A DNA stretch of 64,000 nucleotides, taken from positions 186,001-250,000 of the forward strand of contig NZ_CANLCI010000001.1 of assembly GCF_947489035.1 (NCBI RefSeq), written 5' to 3'. The position numbers and the translations under genes are program-made. The notes under the pieces were generated by a model. It did no database searches. It was given only the letters and a program-made list of their open reading frames with translations, and was not told the origin of the DNA. Positions 36,122 through 46,565 of the stretch are shown here, piece after piece. Positions within the stretch are counted from its first letter, which is position 1; the number at the start of each line of letters is the position of its first letter. This DNA is from an uncultured Ferrimonas sp. (GTDB lineage: Bacteria > Pseudomonadota > Gammaproteobacteria > Enterobacterales > Shewanellaceae).

Positions 36122-38314
36122 CTACTGCTGGTTATACCACCAAGGTGCCCAGTGTTGACGGTAGTTGCTGGCGGTTATTTCACCATCCTCGGTAAACCTC
36201 AGCTGTATCTGCCCAAGTTGCCCAGAGACCAAAACCTTAGCCCCTTGTTCGTGATAACGCTGCAACACCTCCGCTTTCGGAAACCGCCAACGATTATTGC
36301 GCCCTGCGGCCACGAGCACCCACTTCGCTGTTGTGGCCGCAACAAATGCAGCGCTGCTCGATGTGGATGAGCCATGATGCGGTGCCACCAGCACGTCCAC
36401 TTGGGGCTGAAGCGTGGCCGCCAACCACGCCTGTTCGCCTGCCGCTTCAAGATCGCCAGGCAGCAACAATCGATGTTGGCCCGAATCCAGCAACAACACA
36501 CAGGAACCGTCATTGCCCTCCAGCGGCGCCTGAAACCAATGCAGCGTTAACTGCCCCCAGCGTTTGGGGCCGCGGCCACAAGCGCCACCGCCAAAACCGT
36601 ACTGTTGGGCAATGGGCAGCTGCTGCGCCAAGATCTTAGCCCCACCGGCGTGATCATTATCACCGTGGGACAACAACAACAGATCCAGCTGCGTGATGCC
36701 GCGCTGGCGCAGCAGTGGCAACAACGCCGCTTCGGCGTAACTGAAGCCGCCAGCGAAAGCCGCACCGGTATCCACCACCATGGCACGCTGATCTTGAGTA
36801 ATTAACAGCGCCAACCCCTGCCCCACATCAATCATATCCAACTGCCATTGCACTCGCGGTGGCGTCGCCCACGCCAGTGCCAACAGTAAGGCAATGGCAG
36901 CAGCCAGCCACTGGCGCGCATGCAGCAACGTTAGGCTAAACCCGATCAGCGCCAACACCGCCACCGCCAGCAATGGCAAGGTGCCATAGCCAAACTCTGC
37001 CGCACTGGCGCCACGCGCCAACTGCGCTAAGGGCCACAACGACCAATCGGCCAGTTGCAGCAGCATAGGATCGGCCCCCAGCAACACTACTGTACTGAGC
37101 AGCAGACACAGCGGCAGCACCAACAGCGAGAAATAGGGCAACAACAGCAGGTTAGTCCACACCCCGTGCACACTGAATTGGCCAAACCACAGCCCCTGCA
37201 AGACACACAGCGCCAAGGTCAGCAGCAGTTGCAACCGCCCAAACCACACCAATCGCCGCCAGCGCGTTGCAGGCAGCGGCCACCACCAGTTCACCAATAA
37301 GATCAGCGCCACCGCCCCAAAGCTAAGCCAATAGCCCGGCGCTAACGACGCCAACGGTTGCAGCAATAACACCAGCGCGGCCACCCGCAATAGCAGTTCC
37401 CACGGCCGCCCCTGCCGCCGTTGCCACAACAGCAGCAACGTCAACAACACCGCGGCGGTGGCGCGCATGGTTGGCAGCGCCATTTCAGCCAAGCTGGCGT
37501 ATAACAGCGCCATCGCGGCCGTAAGCAGCCACACCATCCCGCGGCCGCGACCATAAGGGTTGGCAAACAGCCGCTGTCGTAACCACGTCCCCACCGCCAG
37601 TGTCAGCCCAGCCACAATCGACAGGTGCAACCCCGAAATCGCCAACAGATGGATCAAGCCCGCTTGACGCATCTGCTGCCACCGTTCGCTGCTGACCCCA
37701 CGGTCATCGGCCAAAACCAAGGTACGCAACAGATCCCCTTGGGGCAGTTCCTGTGTTGCCTGCGCTAAGGTTGCCAGCAACGGTTGGCGCCAATGGCGGC
37801 GATCTTCAACTAATTCGCCCTGCCGCACATAACCACTGGCCGCGATGTGATTGGCCAGTTGGTGTCGATATCGATTGAATCCACCTTGATTCAAATAGCC
37901 GCTTGGCGGCCGCAGTTTTACCTGCAATCGGTAGCGCTGGCCAAGGCGTAATGGCGGTGGTCGGTACCAACTTAATTCGATGCTACGGCTGGCGTACCAA
38001 GGCAGCGTTTCGCCGTTGATGGACTCGACCAACCAACGGTTACGCTGGTATAGTGCGGCGCCGGTTGTTGGTGAAGAAAGTTCTGCCACCACGGTAACCT
38101 GCCCGTAGGGAAACGAGCGCAACTCGCCCGCCAATCGGTGGCAAGCAAGTTGACCAAATAGCAGCCCTGCGGTAGCACCAAGTAGCACTGGGTAACGTTT
38201 AAGTAGCCCAAACGCAGGTATACTGGCGATAATAAAAGGGAGTGGGAGCAGATCTGGCCATATAACCACTGTGGACAGTGCCAATACCCACCCCAATAAA
38301 ATGTGATTGATCAT
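36122..38314 (-). CDS. comEC: ComEC/Rec2-family DNA internalisation channel protein
   Basis: 730 residues from the ATG at 38314; the frame extends to a TTG at 38323 that I do not favour. It has hydrophobic N-terminal helices, an OB-fold-like DUF4131 segment (about 25-175), the polytopic Competence domain (about 195-480, with LLAISGLHLSIVAGL) and a C-terminal MBL-like domain (about 500-725, LLLSHGDNDHAGG and LVAPHHGSS). Family members move single-stranded DNA into the cytoplasm during natural transformation. It sits before msbA as YcaI does in E. coli, and is divergent from the DUF2062 gene with a 26-bp gap. Confidence 0.95.
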   Translation of the reverse strand: MINHILLGWVLALSTVVIWPDLLPLPFIIASIPAFGLLKRYPVLLGATAGLLFGQLACHRLAGELRSFPYGQVTVVAELSSPTTGAALYQRNRWLVESINGETLPWYASRSIELSWYRPPPLRLGQRYRLQVKLRPPSGYLNQGGFNRYRHQLANHIAASGYVRQGELVEDRRHWRQPLLATLAQATQELPQGDLLRTLVLADDRGVSSERWQQMRQAGLIHLLAISGLHLSIVAGLTLAVGTWLRQRLFANPYGRGRGMVWLLTAAMALLYASLAEMALPTMRATAAVLLTLLLLWQRRQGRPWELLLRVAALVLLLQPLASLAPGYWLSFGAVALILLVNWWWPLPATRWRRLVWFGRLQLLLTLALCVLQGLWFGQFSVHGVWTNLLLLPYFSLLVLPLCLLLSTVVLLGADPMLLQLADWSLWPLAQLARGASAAEFGYGTLPLLAVAVLALIGFSLTLLHARQWLAAAIALLLALAWATPPRVQWQLDMIDVGQGLALLITQDQRAMVVDTGAAFAGGFSYAEAALLPLLRQRGITQLDLLLLSHGDNDHAGGAKILAQQLPIAQQYGFGGGACGRGPKRWGQLTLHWFQAPLEGNDGSCVLLLDSGQHRLLLPGDLEAAGEQAWLAATLQPQVDVLVAPHHGSSTSSSAAFVAATTAKWVLVAAGRNNRWRFPKAEVLQRYHEQGAKVLVSGQLGQIQLRFTEDGEITASNYRQHWAPWWYNQQ

Positions 38315-38340
38315 TGGGTACAAGGTGGCGTTGCAGCTCT

Positions 38341-38868
38341 ATGCCAAGAAGAACATTTAAACGCATCATGCCCGATCCAGAAAACTTGCGGCAGCATAAG
38401 TACCTCAAGCTATTCGGGCCTTGGATGCAACAAGCCAATATCTGGCATCTGAACAGACGCTCCGCCTCTGGCGCGTTGGCGTTAGGGATCTTAGTGTGCT
38501 GGATCCCCATTCCGTTTCAGATGGTATTGGCGGCGTTTTCCGCCATCGTCTTTGGGGTTAACCTGCCGTTAGCGGTTGCCACGGTTTGGGTTTCGAACCC
38601 GCTGACCATGCCGGTGATGTTTTACAGCGCCTACCTTTGTGGCGCATCGGTCTTAGGATGGGAACGGACTGACTTCAACTTTGAGCTCAGTTGGCATTGG
38701 TTGGCGCAAAGCATTCACTCGGTGGGCCCACCGATGTTGTTTGGCTGCGCCCTGCTCGGCGCGATCAGCGCCATCTTCACCTACTTCATCATCAACAGCC
38801 TGTGGCGCTACGGCATCTTGTTCAATTGGCGCAAGCGGCAGCGACTGCGCGCCGATCGCTACAGTTGA
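38341..38868 (+). CDS. DUF2062-family membrane protein
   Basis: 175 residues from the ATG at 38341 (MPRRTFKRIMPDPENLR), the usual beginning of this family in Shewanella-like bacteria. DUF2062 marks are WHLNRRSASGALALGILVCW and NPLTMPVMFYSAYLCG, with about three membrane helices and a basic C-terminal tail. Function unknown. It is single-gene, divergent from comEC, with its own terminator. Confidence 0.88.
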   Translation: MPRRTFKRIMPDPENLRQHKYLKLFGPWMQQANIWHLNRRSASGALALGILVCWIPIPFQMVLAAFSAIVFGVNLPLAVATVWVSNPLTMPVMFYSAYLCGASVLGWERTDFNFELSWHWLAQSIHSVGPPMLFGCALLGAISAIFTYFIINSLWRYGILFNWRKRQRLRADRYS

Positions 38869-38871
38869 TGC

Positions 38872-38905
38872 AAAAACGGCAGTGCTTTTAGCACTGCCGT
38901 TTTTC
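38872..38905. terminator. Terminator between the DUF2062 gene and ppiC
   Basis: AAAAACGGCAGTGCT-TTT-AGCACTGCCGTTTTT, a perfect 15-bp stem with A/T runs on both sides, so it can serve both convergent genes. Confidence 0.9.
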
Positions 38906-38933
38906 GTTATCGGGCTGAAAGGCCATCGTTCAA

Positions 38934-39215
38934 TTAAGTGCGGTACAGCACCTTAATGATGTGGTAACCAAATTTGGTTTTTACTGGCCCAATGGGCTTT
39001 AAGATGGCGCCGGTAAAGACCGCTTTATCAAACGGTGGCACCATGTCGCCTTTGCGAAACTCGCCAAGGCTGCCGCCTTTTTTGCCCGATGGGCAGGTGG
39101 AGTGCTTCTTCGCGAGAGTCTGAAAGTTTGCGCCCTTTTCCAGCTGCGCCAGCAGATCTTTCGCTTTATCTTCGTGTTTCACCAAAATGTGTAACGCTGC
39201 TGCGGTGTTCGCCAT
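38934..39215 (-). CDS. ppiC: Parvulin-type peptidyl-prolyl cis-trans isomerase
   Basis: 93 residues, a single rotamase domain with no signal peptide, matching cytoplasmic PpiC (parvulin). Conserved features are [49 protein letters not shown] and the C-terminal [10 protein letters not shown] with the active-site His. A strong AAGGAG ribosome site fixes the ATG. Stand-alone gene between lolE and the convergent DUF2062 gene. Confidence 0.95.
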   Translation of the reverse strand: MANTAAALHILVKHEDKAKDLLAQLEKGANFQTLAKKHSTCPSGKKGGSLGEFRKGDMVPPFDKAVFTGAILKPIGPVKTKFGYHIIKVLYRT

Positions 39216-39314
39216 TGCCGTCTCCTTCAGACTTCGTGGTGCGGATTGATACCTGTTGCAAAGCGCGCGGATCCTAGCAGCGATGCCTGCCGCACGCCAG
39301 CACTGCGATCCGCG

Positions 39315-40544
39315 TTAGCGATGCAGCGCCTGCACCGGTTGCAAGCGGCTGGCTTGCCACGCCGGATACCAGGTGGCAATTAGGGTAACGATAAAGGCCA
39401 ACAACGACACCAGCACCACATCACGCAGCATCAGTTGCGACGGCAAAAAGTCGATAAAATAGACATCGCCAGACAACACCTTCACCGAGAACGTCTGTTC
39501 CACCCAAGCCACCAGCTGCGGTAAGCGCCACGCCAGCAACGAGCCAATCGCCGCCCCAAGGGCACAGCCAATGGCGCCCGTAACCGCGCCTTGCACCATA
39601 AAGCTAGAAAGAATGCTGCCTTTGCTCATGCCCATGGTGCGTAAAATGGCGATTTCGTGCTGCTTATCTCGCACCGCCATCACCAGGGAACAGATGATGT
39701 TAAAGCTGGCGACGGCGACCACCAATACCAGTACCAGATAGGTCAACATCCGCACCAGCTGAATGTCGCTGTACAGGTGGCCTTGGGTGCGGGTCCAATC
39801 TTGCAGCATCATGTATTGGCTTTGGCGAAAGCCGATGCGACGGACCACCCGCGAGGCGCTGAACAGATCCGCAACCTTAATCCGTACGCCGTTGGGGCCG
39901 GCCAGCCCCGCCATCGATGCGGCGAAGTTGATGTTGCTGAAGGCGATGCTGTTGTCGATTTCACCGCCTAAATCAAACAGGCCGGTTACGGTGAGCACCT
40001 GCCGCGTTGGCCCCTGTCGCGCCTCTTTGGCGGGGATCAACAAGCTGACTCGATCACCAACGCTAACATTAAGGTGTTGCGCCAATGCGGAGCCCAGCAC
40101 TACGTTGGGCTGCTCGGAACGCAAACTTTGCCAGCCCGCCGCATCAATAAACTGCGGTGCCGCCGAAACTCGCTGCTCCAACTCGATGTCGATGCCACGC
40201 AATTGCACCGGTTTCATTGCATCGCCGCGCTGCAACAGCCCTTGGATCGGCACAAACGGCGCAGCGGCGAGCACTTCGTTTTCAGCTTCCGCTTCGGCCA
40301 CCAACGCTTGCCAGTCGTGCAGCGGCGCATCCACCGCGATAAATTCACCGTGGGGCACAACCGCTAACAAACGCTGTTGCAGTTCACGTTCAAAGCCGTT
40401 CATGGCCGACAGCACTAAAATCAGTACCGCCACCCCAAGGGTGATCCCCACTACCGACGACAGCGAGATAAACGACACAAAACCGTTGTTGTTGCGACCA
40501 CGCCAAAAACGCCAGCCAATTTGCAGCGCCAACCCTTTAGCCAT
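39315..40544 (-). CDS. lolE: Lipoprotein-releasing ABC transporter permease LolE
   Basis: 409 residues. FtsX/MacB-type permease: one N-terminal membrane helix (about 24-47), a large periplasmic domain and three C-terminal helices. The start [19 protein letters not shown] and the end [17 protein letters not shown] fit LolE. With LolC and LolD it extracts outer-membrane lipoproteins from the inner membrane and hands them to LolA. It overlaps lolD by 8 bp. LolE versus LolC is assigned mainly from gene order. Confidence 0.94.
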   Translation of the reverse strand: MAKGLALQIGWRFWRGRNNNGFVSFISLSSVVGITLGVAVLILVLSAMNGFERELQQRLLAVVPHGEFIAVDAPLHDWQALVAEAEAENEVLAAAPFVPIQGLLQRGDAMKPVQLRGIDIELEQRVSAAPQFIDAAGWQSLRSEQPNVVLGSALAQHLNVSVGDRVSLLIPAKEARQGPTRQVLTVTGLFDLGGEIDNSIAFSNINFAASMAGLAGPNGVRIKVADLFSASRVVRRIGFRQSQYMMLQDWTRTQGHLYSDIQLVRMLTYLVLVLVVAVASFNIICSLVMAVRDKQHEIAILRTMGMSKGSILSSFMVQGAVTGAIGCALGAAIGSLLAWRLPQLVAWVEQTFSVKVLSGDVYFIDFLPSQLMLRDVVLVSLLAFIVTLIATWYPAWQASRLQPVQALHR

Positions 40545-41223
40545 GGTTGAACTCCAACTGGCCTGCGCGCATCTCTAGCTGCCGATCCAGCTTGGCGGCC
40601 AATTCGCGATCGTGGGTTACCACCACAAAGGCTGTGCCTTGTTCTTGCGCCAATTCGCGCAGCAGTTCGTACACCGAATTGGCGCTGGTTTCATCCAAGT
40701 TACCGGTGGGTTCGTCCGCCAGCACCAACGCGGGTTTGTTGGCTAAGGCACGGGCGATGGCCACTCGTTGGCGTTCGCCGCCAGACAGTTCGCTGGGGCG
40801 GTGGTGCAACCGCTCGGCTAACCCTACGCGGCTCAGCAGCTGTTCGGCACGGGCGTTCGCCTCGGCCACGCTGCTGCCAGCGATCCGCTGTGGCATGGCC
40901 ACGTTTTCCAAGGCGGTAAATTCCGGCAACAGATGGTGAAACTGGTAGATAAACCCCAGCTGTTGATTTCGCAATGTGTTGCGAGCCCGCTCTGACAACG
41001 TGGCAATATCGTGACCGTTAAATTCAATGCTGCCCTCGGTTGGGCTGTCTAAAGTGCCCAGCAAGTGCAACAGCGTGCTTTTGCCCGAGCCACTGCTGCC
41101 GATAATAGCCACCAGTTCACCGGCATTGATGGTTAACGACAGATCCGTCAGCACCCGTGTCTGCTGTTTGCCCTCTTGATACACTTTGCCCAAACCAGAG
41201 CACTGTAGTAATGGCTTATTCAT
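40537..41223 (-). CDS. lolD: Lipoprotein-releasing ABC transporter ATP-binding protein LolD
   Basis: 228 residues. Walker [17 protein letters not shown] (about 41-56), the LolD-type Q-loop region ([22 protein letters not shown]), signature [15 protein letters not shown], Walker [13 protein letters not shown] and switch His in VVTHDRELA. It powers the LolCDE complex. The gene overlaps lolC and lolE by 8 bp each, which indicates coupled translation of lolC-lolD-lolE. Confidence 0.97.
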   Translation of the reverse strand: MNKPLLQCSGLGKVYQEGKQQTRVLTDLSLTINAGELVAIIGSSGSGKSTLLHLLGTLDSPTEGSIEFNGHDIATLSERARNTLRNQQLGFIYQFHHLLPEFTALENVAMPQRIAGSSVAEANARAEQLLSRVGLAERLHHRPSELSGGERQRVAIARALANKPALVLADEPTGNLDETSANSVYELLRELAQEQGTAFVVVTHDRELAAKLDRQLEMRAGQLEFNHG

Positions 41224-42409
41224 GCCGTAAAACCTCTGCAGGATTGACGTGAGACGCCCGCCACGCGGGGTATAACGTTGCTAAAAAACTGAGCGCCAAC
41301 GCACCCATCACCACCAAAGCGACTTGGCGGTAATCAATAAGTACCGGCAGCGGTTGCCCCGGTGGCAATAACCAGATCCCCAGCGCCGTTAAGATCGGCT
41401 GCAGATCCCACGCCAGCAATAAGCCAATGGCGGCACCGATCCCCGTGCCTAAAGCCGCGCTGCTCATGCCCTGCACGCTAAACACCTGCATAATGGCGCC
41501 ACGGCCAAAGCCTTGGGTTTTCAAAATCGCCATATCGGCGGTTTTGTCGGTCACCATCATCACCAACGCCGACACAATGTTAAATGCCGCGACGGCGATG
41601 ATAAGCCCCAGTAACAACGACATCATCCGTTTTTCCATTTTCACCGCGGCAAACAGTTGGCCGTAACGGGCACGCCAATCTTCAACCTGCAGCTGCGGAT
41701 ACTGCTGGCTAAGCTCGGCACTTAACTGCGGCGCAGTAAAAGCATCGTACAGATACAAGCGGCTTTGTGCTGGCTGGCGCAGCAAGCGCTTGGCATCACT
41801 GATGTGAATTAGCGCCATCGCTTGATCCACCTCCGCCCCCAGCTCAAAGACCGCCGCAACCGTAAACAAGCGCTGCCCGGGCACTCGGCCCATGGGCGTA
41901 TAACGGGCACCGCCTGCGGTCATTACTCGCACGGTATCGCCGCTCCACACATTCAGTTTGTTGGCCAAGGCACTGCCCAGTACGATGCGGTATTTGCCGG
42001 CCTGCAAATGACTTAACTGACCTTGCAGCATGGCGCTGGCCAGTGGCGATACCGTTTGTTCTAAGGCAGGATCGATCCCCAAGAGTTGCGCCCCCGCCAT
42101 GCTACTGCCTTGGCTGAGCAACGCTTCACTGGTGAGCATCGGCACCTGCGCTTTGATCAACGCCGAGGGCGGTAAGGTAGGAATGGGAGTTTGGGCTACG
42201 GTTGAAAGGGTGATCTGTGGTACGGAACCAAGGATCTGCCCTTTTAAACGATCTTCTAAACCATTCATCACCGAACTAACGATGATCAATGCCGCCACCC
42301 CAATGGTGATCCCAAGCACTGAAAACAAAGTGATAAATGAAACAAAGCGCGTGTCTTTGCGAGCACGCCAATAGCGCAACCCAATATTCAAGGCGACAGG
42401 AGAAATCAT
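41216..42409 (-). CDS. lolC: Lipoprotein-releasing ABC transporter permease LolC
   Basis: 397 residues from the ATG at 42409 ([19 protein letters not shown]); the longer frame to 42472 would add residues not expected in the family. It has an N-terminal helix (about 27-50), a periplasmic domain at about 55-260 and three C-terminal helices, ending [18 protein letters not shown]. It contacts LolA during lipoprotein release. First gene of lolCDE and divergent from the PilZ-like gene, with only 72 bp between the starts. Confidence 0.94.
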   Translation of the reverse strand: MISPVALNIGLRYWRARKDTRFVSFITLFSVLGITIGVAALIIVSSVMNGLEDRLKGQILGSVPQITLSTVAQTPIPTLPPSALIKAQVPMLTSEALLSQGSSMAGAQLLGIDPALEQTVSPLASAMLQGQLSHLQAGKYRIVLGSALANKLNVWSGDTVRVMTAGGARYTPMGRVPGQRLFTVAAVFELGAEVDQAMALIHISDAKRLLRQPAQSRLYLYDAFTAPQLSAELSQQYPQLQVEDWRARYGQLFAAVKMEKRMMSLLLGLIIAVAAFNIVSALVMMVTDKTADMAILKTQGFGRGAIMQVFSVQGMSSAALGTGIGAAIGLLLAWDLQPILTALGIWLLPPGQPLPVLIDYRQVALVVMGALALSFLATLYPAWRASHVNPAEVLRHE

Positions 42410-42481
42410 AGGGTTAGGTTGGCTAAATCCATAAGTTCGCAGATAATAATGGCAAATCCATGTAACTAACAAGGACTGGCA

Positions 42482-43054
42482 ATGTCAGCATCCGACGAAT
42501 CGTTCTTTAGTGTCGCCAGTTCATTTGATGTTTTGCTGGACAAAATTTCCCCTGAACAGCTGTGGTTAGAGCCGCCACAGCTGCTTGAAGCGATGCCCAC
42601 GGCCTTTAGATTGATGGCGCAAGTTACCGATTTAGAACATGAATGCTTACCATTGCTGCAAAATATGGAACAGCACGCCAAAGGCTTAGCCCAGTACTTA
42701 AAGCTGCAATCCAGCAAAATTGATCTGGTGCTGCAACAACAGCTGGCCCAAGATCCCAACGCCGAGATCAAAGCCGGTGGGCTGCGTTTTGGCGGCTCGG
42801 GGCTGAGCGTGGTGCTGCCAAACCCACTCTCACCAGGGCAAGCCTTAGCGATGAGAATATTTATTGCGGCAGAACAAGTGGCGGTTTACGCCCACGGTGA
42901 AGTGGTGGAATGCAACCACGACGAACTGGGCATGGTGGCGCAGATCCGCTTCTGCAGCATCAGCGAAGTTGCCCAAGAACAGTTGGTGCGTGCCAGTTTG
43001 CAAGTACAACAAAAACAGCTGCGAGATCGCGCCAAGCTGCGCCGTTCCGAATAA
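42482..43054 (+). CDS. PilZ-like domain protein
   Basis: 190 residues. The N-terminal half is helical. The C-terminal half (about 98-175) resembles a PilZ beta-barrel: RFGGSGLSVVLPNPLSPGQ, then a YAHGEVVEC strand and a VAQIRFCSISEVAQEQLVRA end. The classical c-di-GMP motif (RxxxR) is not evident before the barrel, so binding cannot be claimed. A gene of this type lies just before mfd in Shewanella-like genomes. Good ribosome site (AAGGA). mfd starts 58 bp later in the same direction. Confidence 0.7.
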   Translation: MSASDESFFSVASSFDVLLDKISPEQLWLEPPQLLEAMPTAFRLMAQVTDLEHECLPLLQNMEQHAKGLAQYLKLQSSKIDLVLQQQLAQDPNAEIKAGGLRFGGSGLSVVLPNPLSPGQALAMRIFIAAEQVAVYAHGEVVECNHDELGMVAQIRFCSISEVAQEQLVRASLQVQQKQLRDRAKLRRSE

Positions 43055-43112
43055 CCCCTATTTGAAGCTAAAAACGGTGCACTGCCTGCCCAGTGCGCCC
43101 ACGGAATCCTGT

Positions 43113-46100
43113 ATGAGTCGATTTTCCCCACTGCAGCCGCCACAAGGTGGTGCAGGCAGCAAGATGAAATTAACCGGTTTAACTGGTTCAGCCTTAAGCC
43201 TCAGCGCCGATCAACTGATCCGCCGCCACGGCCAACTGACCTTGCTGCTAACCGAAGACACCCCCACGGCCTTGCAGCTCGAACAGGAACTGCGCTACCT
43301 CAGTAACGGCGATTATCCGGTGCAGCTGTTTCCAGACAGAGAAACCCTGCCCTACGACAGCTTTTCGCCTCATCAGGATATTATTTCGCAACGCTTAGAA
43401 GCACTGAATGCGCTGCCATCAATGCAAGCAGGGCTGGTGATCCTGCCTGTATCAACCGCGTTAACGCGGCTGTGCCCAGCGGATTTTGTGGCGGGCAACG
43501 TACTGGCGTTTAAGCAAGGGCAAACCGTCAACATTGATGCACTGCGATCGCAACTGGCGCGGGCGGGTTACCACACCGTGGAGCAGGTGTATGAACATGG
43601 CGAGTTTACCGTACGCGGCTCAATTGTTGATCTGTTCCCAATGGGCGCCGAGCAACCGCTGCGACTGGATCTGTTTGACGATGAACTGGAGTCTATCCGC
43701 CCGTTTGATATCGACAGCCAACGCTCGGAAGGCAGCATCGACGCGATCTCCTTGCTGCCCGCACGCGAGTTCCCAACCAATAAGGCGGGGATCGACACCT
43801 TCCGCACCAACTACCGCCAGCACTTTGAGCGGATCAGCAACGAACCCGAGTCCATCTATCAGCAGGTGAGCAAAGGCATTATGCCTGCGGGGATCGAAAG
43901 CTACCTGCCGCTGTTTTTTGCCCAAACCAGCACCGTTTTTGATTTCTTGCCCGAGCAAGTGCAGCTGTTAAGCGTTGGTGACATACAACACGCCAGTGAA
44001 CGCTACCTTAATGACGCCAACAGCCGCTACGACAATCAGCGGATCGATCCCCTGCGGCCCCTGTTGGCGCCGCACGAGCTGTTCCTGCGTAGCGACGAAC
44101 TGTTCGCGGCCATGAAGCCCCACGGCCGCATTCAGCTGCAAGCACTCAGCAGCGAGATCGCCAAAGAAAACCAAGCCCAATGCCAAGTGATCAGCGGCAT
44201 CGAAGCCAACCATCAACTGAAGCAACCGCTCACCCAGTTATTGGAGCAGCGCCAGCAGTGGCAACGGCTGCTGTTTACGGTGGAATCCGAAGGCCGCCGC
44301 GAAGCCCTGTCCGAGCTGCTGCGCGCCACCGGCATCAAGCCCAAACGATTTGAGCACTGGCAGCAGTTTCTAGCCAGTAACGACAGCTGCGGCGTGATCG
44401 TCAGCCCGCTGGAAAATTCGGTTTTGCTCGCGCAGGAAAGCATCGCTGTAATCGCCGAAGCCCAGCTGTTTGGCAACCGTGTGCGGCAACGCAGCCAACG
44501 TAAATCCCGCGGCGTCAGCTCAGACACTCTGGTGAAAAACCTTGCTGAACTGAAAATCGGCCAGCCGGTCGTGCACCTCAAACACGGAGTGGGTCGCTAC
44601 CTTGGGCTGGAACTGATTGACGCCGGCGGCATGACCTCTGAATTTTTGATGCTGGAGTACGCCACCGGCAGCAAACTGTATGTGCCGGTGAACGCGCTGC
44701 ATCTGATCAGCCGTTACAGCGGTTCCGACGACGACAGCGCCCCCCTGAATAAACTGGGCAGCGAAGCGTGGGAGAAAAACCGCCGTAAGGCCGCAGAGAA
44801 AGTGCGTGATGTGGCGGCAGAGCTGCTGGAGATCTACGCCCAACGCGAAACCAAAAAAGGCTTCGCCTTTAAGTTGGAGCACGGCGAATACCTGCGCTTC
44901 TCTGCTGGCTTCCCCTTTGAAGAAACCGAAGACCAAGCCAACGCCATTGATGCGGTGATCAACGACATGCAGATCCCGCAAGCAATGGATCGCTTGGTTT
45001 GTGGTGATGTTGGCTTTGGTAAAACCGAAGTGGCCATGCGCGCCGCCTTTGTTGCCGTACATGCGGGCAAACAAGTGGCGGTGTTGGTGCCCACTACACT
45101 GCTTGCCCAGCAACACTACGACAACTTCCGCGATCGCTTTGCCGATTGGCCAGTACAGATAGAGGTGATGTCACGCTTTAAAACCGCCAGCGAGCAAAAA
45201 AAAGCGATGGCGCAACTGGCCGAAGGTAAAATCGACATCATCATCGGCACCCACAAGTTGCTGCAAAGCGACATCAAATTCCCTGATTTGGGGCTGTTGA
45301 TTGTCGATGAAGAACACCGTTTTGGTGTGCGCCAAAAGGATCAGATCAAAGCGCTGCGGGCCGAGGTGGACATTCTTACCCTAACCGCCACACCAATCCC
45401 CCGTACCCTCAACATGGCAATGTCGGGCATGCGCGATCTGTCGATCATCGCGACCCCACCCAAACGGCGTTTATCGGTAAAAACCTTTGTGCGCCCCAAA
45501 GAAGGGGCGTTGATACGCGAAGCCCTATTACGAGAAATTCTGCGCGGTGGTCAGGTGTATTACCTGCACAACAGCGTTGAAACCATTGAAGATTGCGCCA
45601 AAGAGCTGGCCGACCTGGTGCCAGAAGCCCGCATCGGCGTTGCCCACGGCCAGATGCGAGAGCGACAGCTAGAGCAGGTGATGAGCGAATTCCATCATGG
45701 CCGCTTTAACCTATTGGTGTGTACCACCATCATTGAAACGGGCATCGATATCCCCAGCGCCAACACCATCTTAATTGAACGCGCCGACAAATTTGGCTTG
45801 GCGCAGTTGCACCAGTTGCGTGGCCGAGTGGGCCGTTCGCACCATCAGGCGTACGCCTATCTTCTTACCCCGTCAAAACGGTTAAGCAAAGACGCCCAAA
45901 AACGGTTAGAGGCGATTGAGCAACTGGAAGATCTGGGCGCAGGCTTTATGCTGGCCACCCAAGATTTGGAGATCCGCGGCGCCGGTGAACTGTTGGGGGA
46001 TGAACAAAGCGGCCACATCGCCAAAGTTGGCTTTAGCATGTACATGGATATGCTTGAGCAAACCGTAGAAGCACTGAAAGCGGGACAGCAGCCGTCGCTG

Positions 46101-46565
46101 GATGCCCTCTTGGCGGAACAAACCGAGTTGGAGCTGCGCTTACCGGCACTGTTGCCAGACGACTACATCCCCCACGTGAATACCCGCCTAGCCATCTACA
46201 AACAGATCGCCTCTTGTAACACCGAGAACGAGCTGATTATGGCCAAGGTGGAACTGGTTGATCGCTTCGGCCGCCTACCAAGCGCCACCGAGAACCTGAT
46301 CAACACCGCCAAACTGAAACTGCGCGCCAGCACCTTAGGGATCCGCCGCATCGAAGCCAATGCCAAATCCGGCAGCTTCGATTTCAACGAACAAACGCCG
46401 GTAGAGGCGATGACGCTGATTAAAATGCTGCAGAGCAACCCATCTACCCTTAAAATGGATGGCCCAACTAAGTTGCGCTTTATCCAAGAAATGGAAACCG
46501 CAGAGCAACGCTTCGATGCCATTGAACACTGGCTTAACCAAGTTTCGGCGGACATACCTCAATGA
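43113..46565 (+). CDS. mfd: Transcription-repair coupling factor Mfd
   Basis: 1150 residues (E. coli 1148) from the ATG at 43113; the longer frame to 42864 overlaps the PilZ-like gene and is rejected. N-terminal UvrB-like domains (FPDRETLPYDSFSPHQDIISQRL), CarD-like RNA polymerase-interacting domain (about 475-570, GQPVVHLKHGVGRYLGLE), then the RecG-like translocase: Walker A GDVGFGKTE (about 631), DEEH (about 731), TATPIPRTL, and the C-terminal TRCF domain. It removes stalled RNA polymerase and recruits UvrA. The stop overlaps the start of csiV (ATGA). Confidence 0.98.
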   Translation: MSRFSPLQPPQGGAGSKMKLTGLTGSALSLSADQLIRRHGQLTLLLTEDTPTALQLEQELRYLSNGDYPVQLFPDRETLPYDSFSPHQDIISQRLEALNALPSMQAGLVILPVSTALTRLCPADFVAGNVLAFKQGQTVNIDALRSQLARAGYHTVEQVYEHGEFTVRGSIVDLFPMGAEQPLRLDLFDDELESIRPFDIDSQRSEGSIDAISLLPAREFPTNKAGIDTFRTNYRQHFERISNEPESIYQQVSKGIMPAGIESYLPLFFAQTSTVFDFLPEQVQLLSVGDIQHASERYLNDANSRYDNQRIDPLRPLLAPHELFLRSDELFAAMKPHGRIQLQALSSEIAKENQAQCQVISGIEANHQLKQPLTQLLEQRQQWQRLLFTVESEGRREALSELLRATGIKPKRFEHWQQFLASNDSCGVIVSPLENSVLLAQESIAVIAEAQLFGNRVRQRSQRKSRGVSSDTLVKNLAELKIGQPVVHLKHGVGRYLGLELIDAGGMTSEFLMLEYATGSKLYVPVNALHLISRYSGSDDDSAPLNKLGSEAWEKNRRKAAEKVRDVAAELLEIYAQRETKKGFAFKLEHGEYLRFSAGFPFEETEDQANAIDAVINDMQIPQAMDRLVCGDVGFGKTEVAMRAAFVAVHAGKQVAVLVPTTLLAQQHYDNFRDRFADWPVQIEVMSRFKTASEQKKAMAQLAEGKIDIIIGTHKLLQSDIKFPDLGLLIVDEEHRFGVRQKDQIKALRAEVDILTLTATPIPRTLNMAMSGMRDLSIIATPPKRRLSVKTFVRPKEGALIREALLREILRGGQVYYLHNSVETIEDCAKELADLVPEARIGVAHGQMRERQLEQVMSEFHHGRFNLLVCTTIIETGIDIPSANTILIERADKFGLAQLHQLRGRVGRSHHQAYAYLLTPSKRLSKDAQKRLEAIEQLEDLGAGFMLATQDLEIRGAGELLGDEQSGHIAKVGFSMYMDMLEQTVEALKAGQQPSLDALLAEQTELELRLPALLPDDYIPHVNTRLAIYKQIASCNTENELIMAKVELVDRFGRLPSATENLINTAKLKLRASTLGIRRIEANAKSGSFDFNEQTPVEAMTLIKMLQSNPSTLKMDGPTKLRFIQEMETAEQRFDAIEHWLNQVSADIPQ

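Noticed and set aside
42864-43112. mfd start at 42864
   Set aside because: It would overlap the PilZ-like gene heavily, whereas the ATG at 43113 gives the family's normal length (1150 residues).
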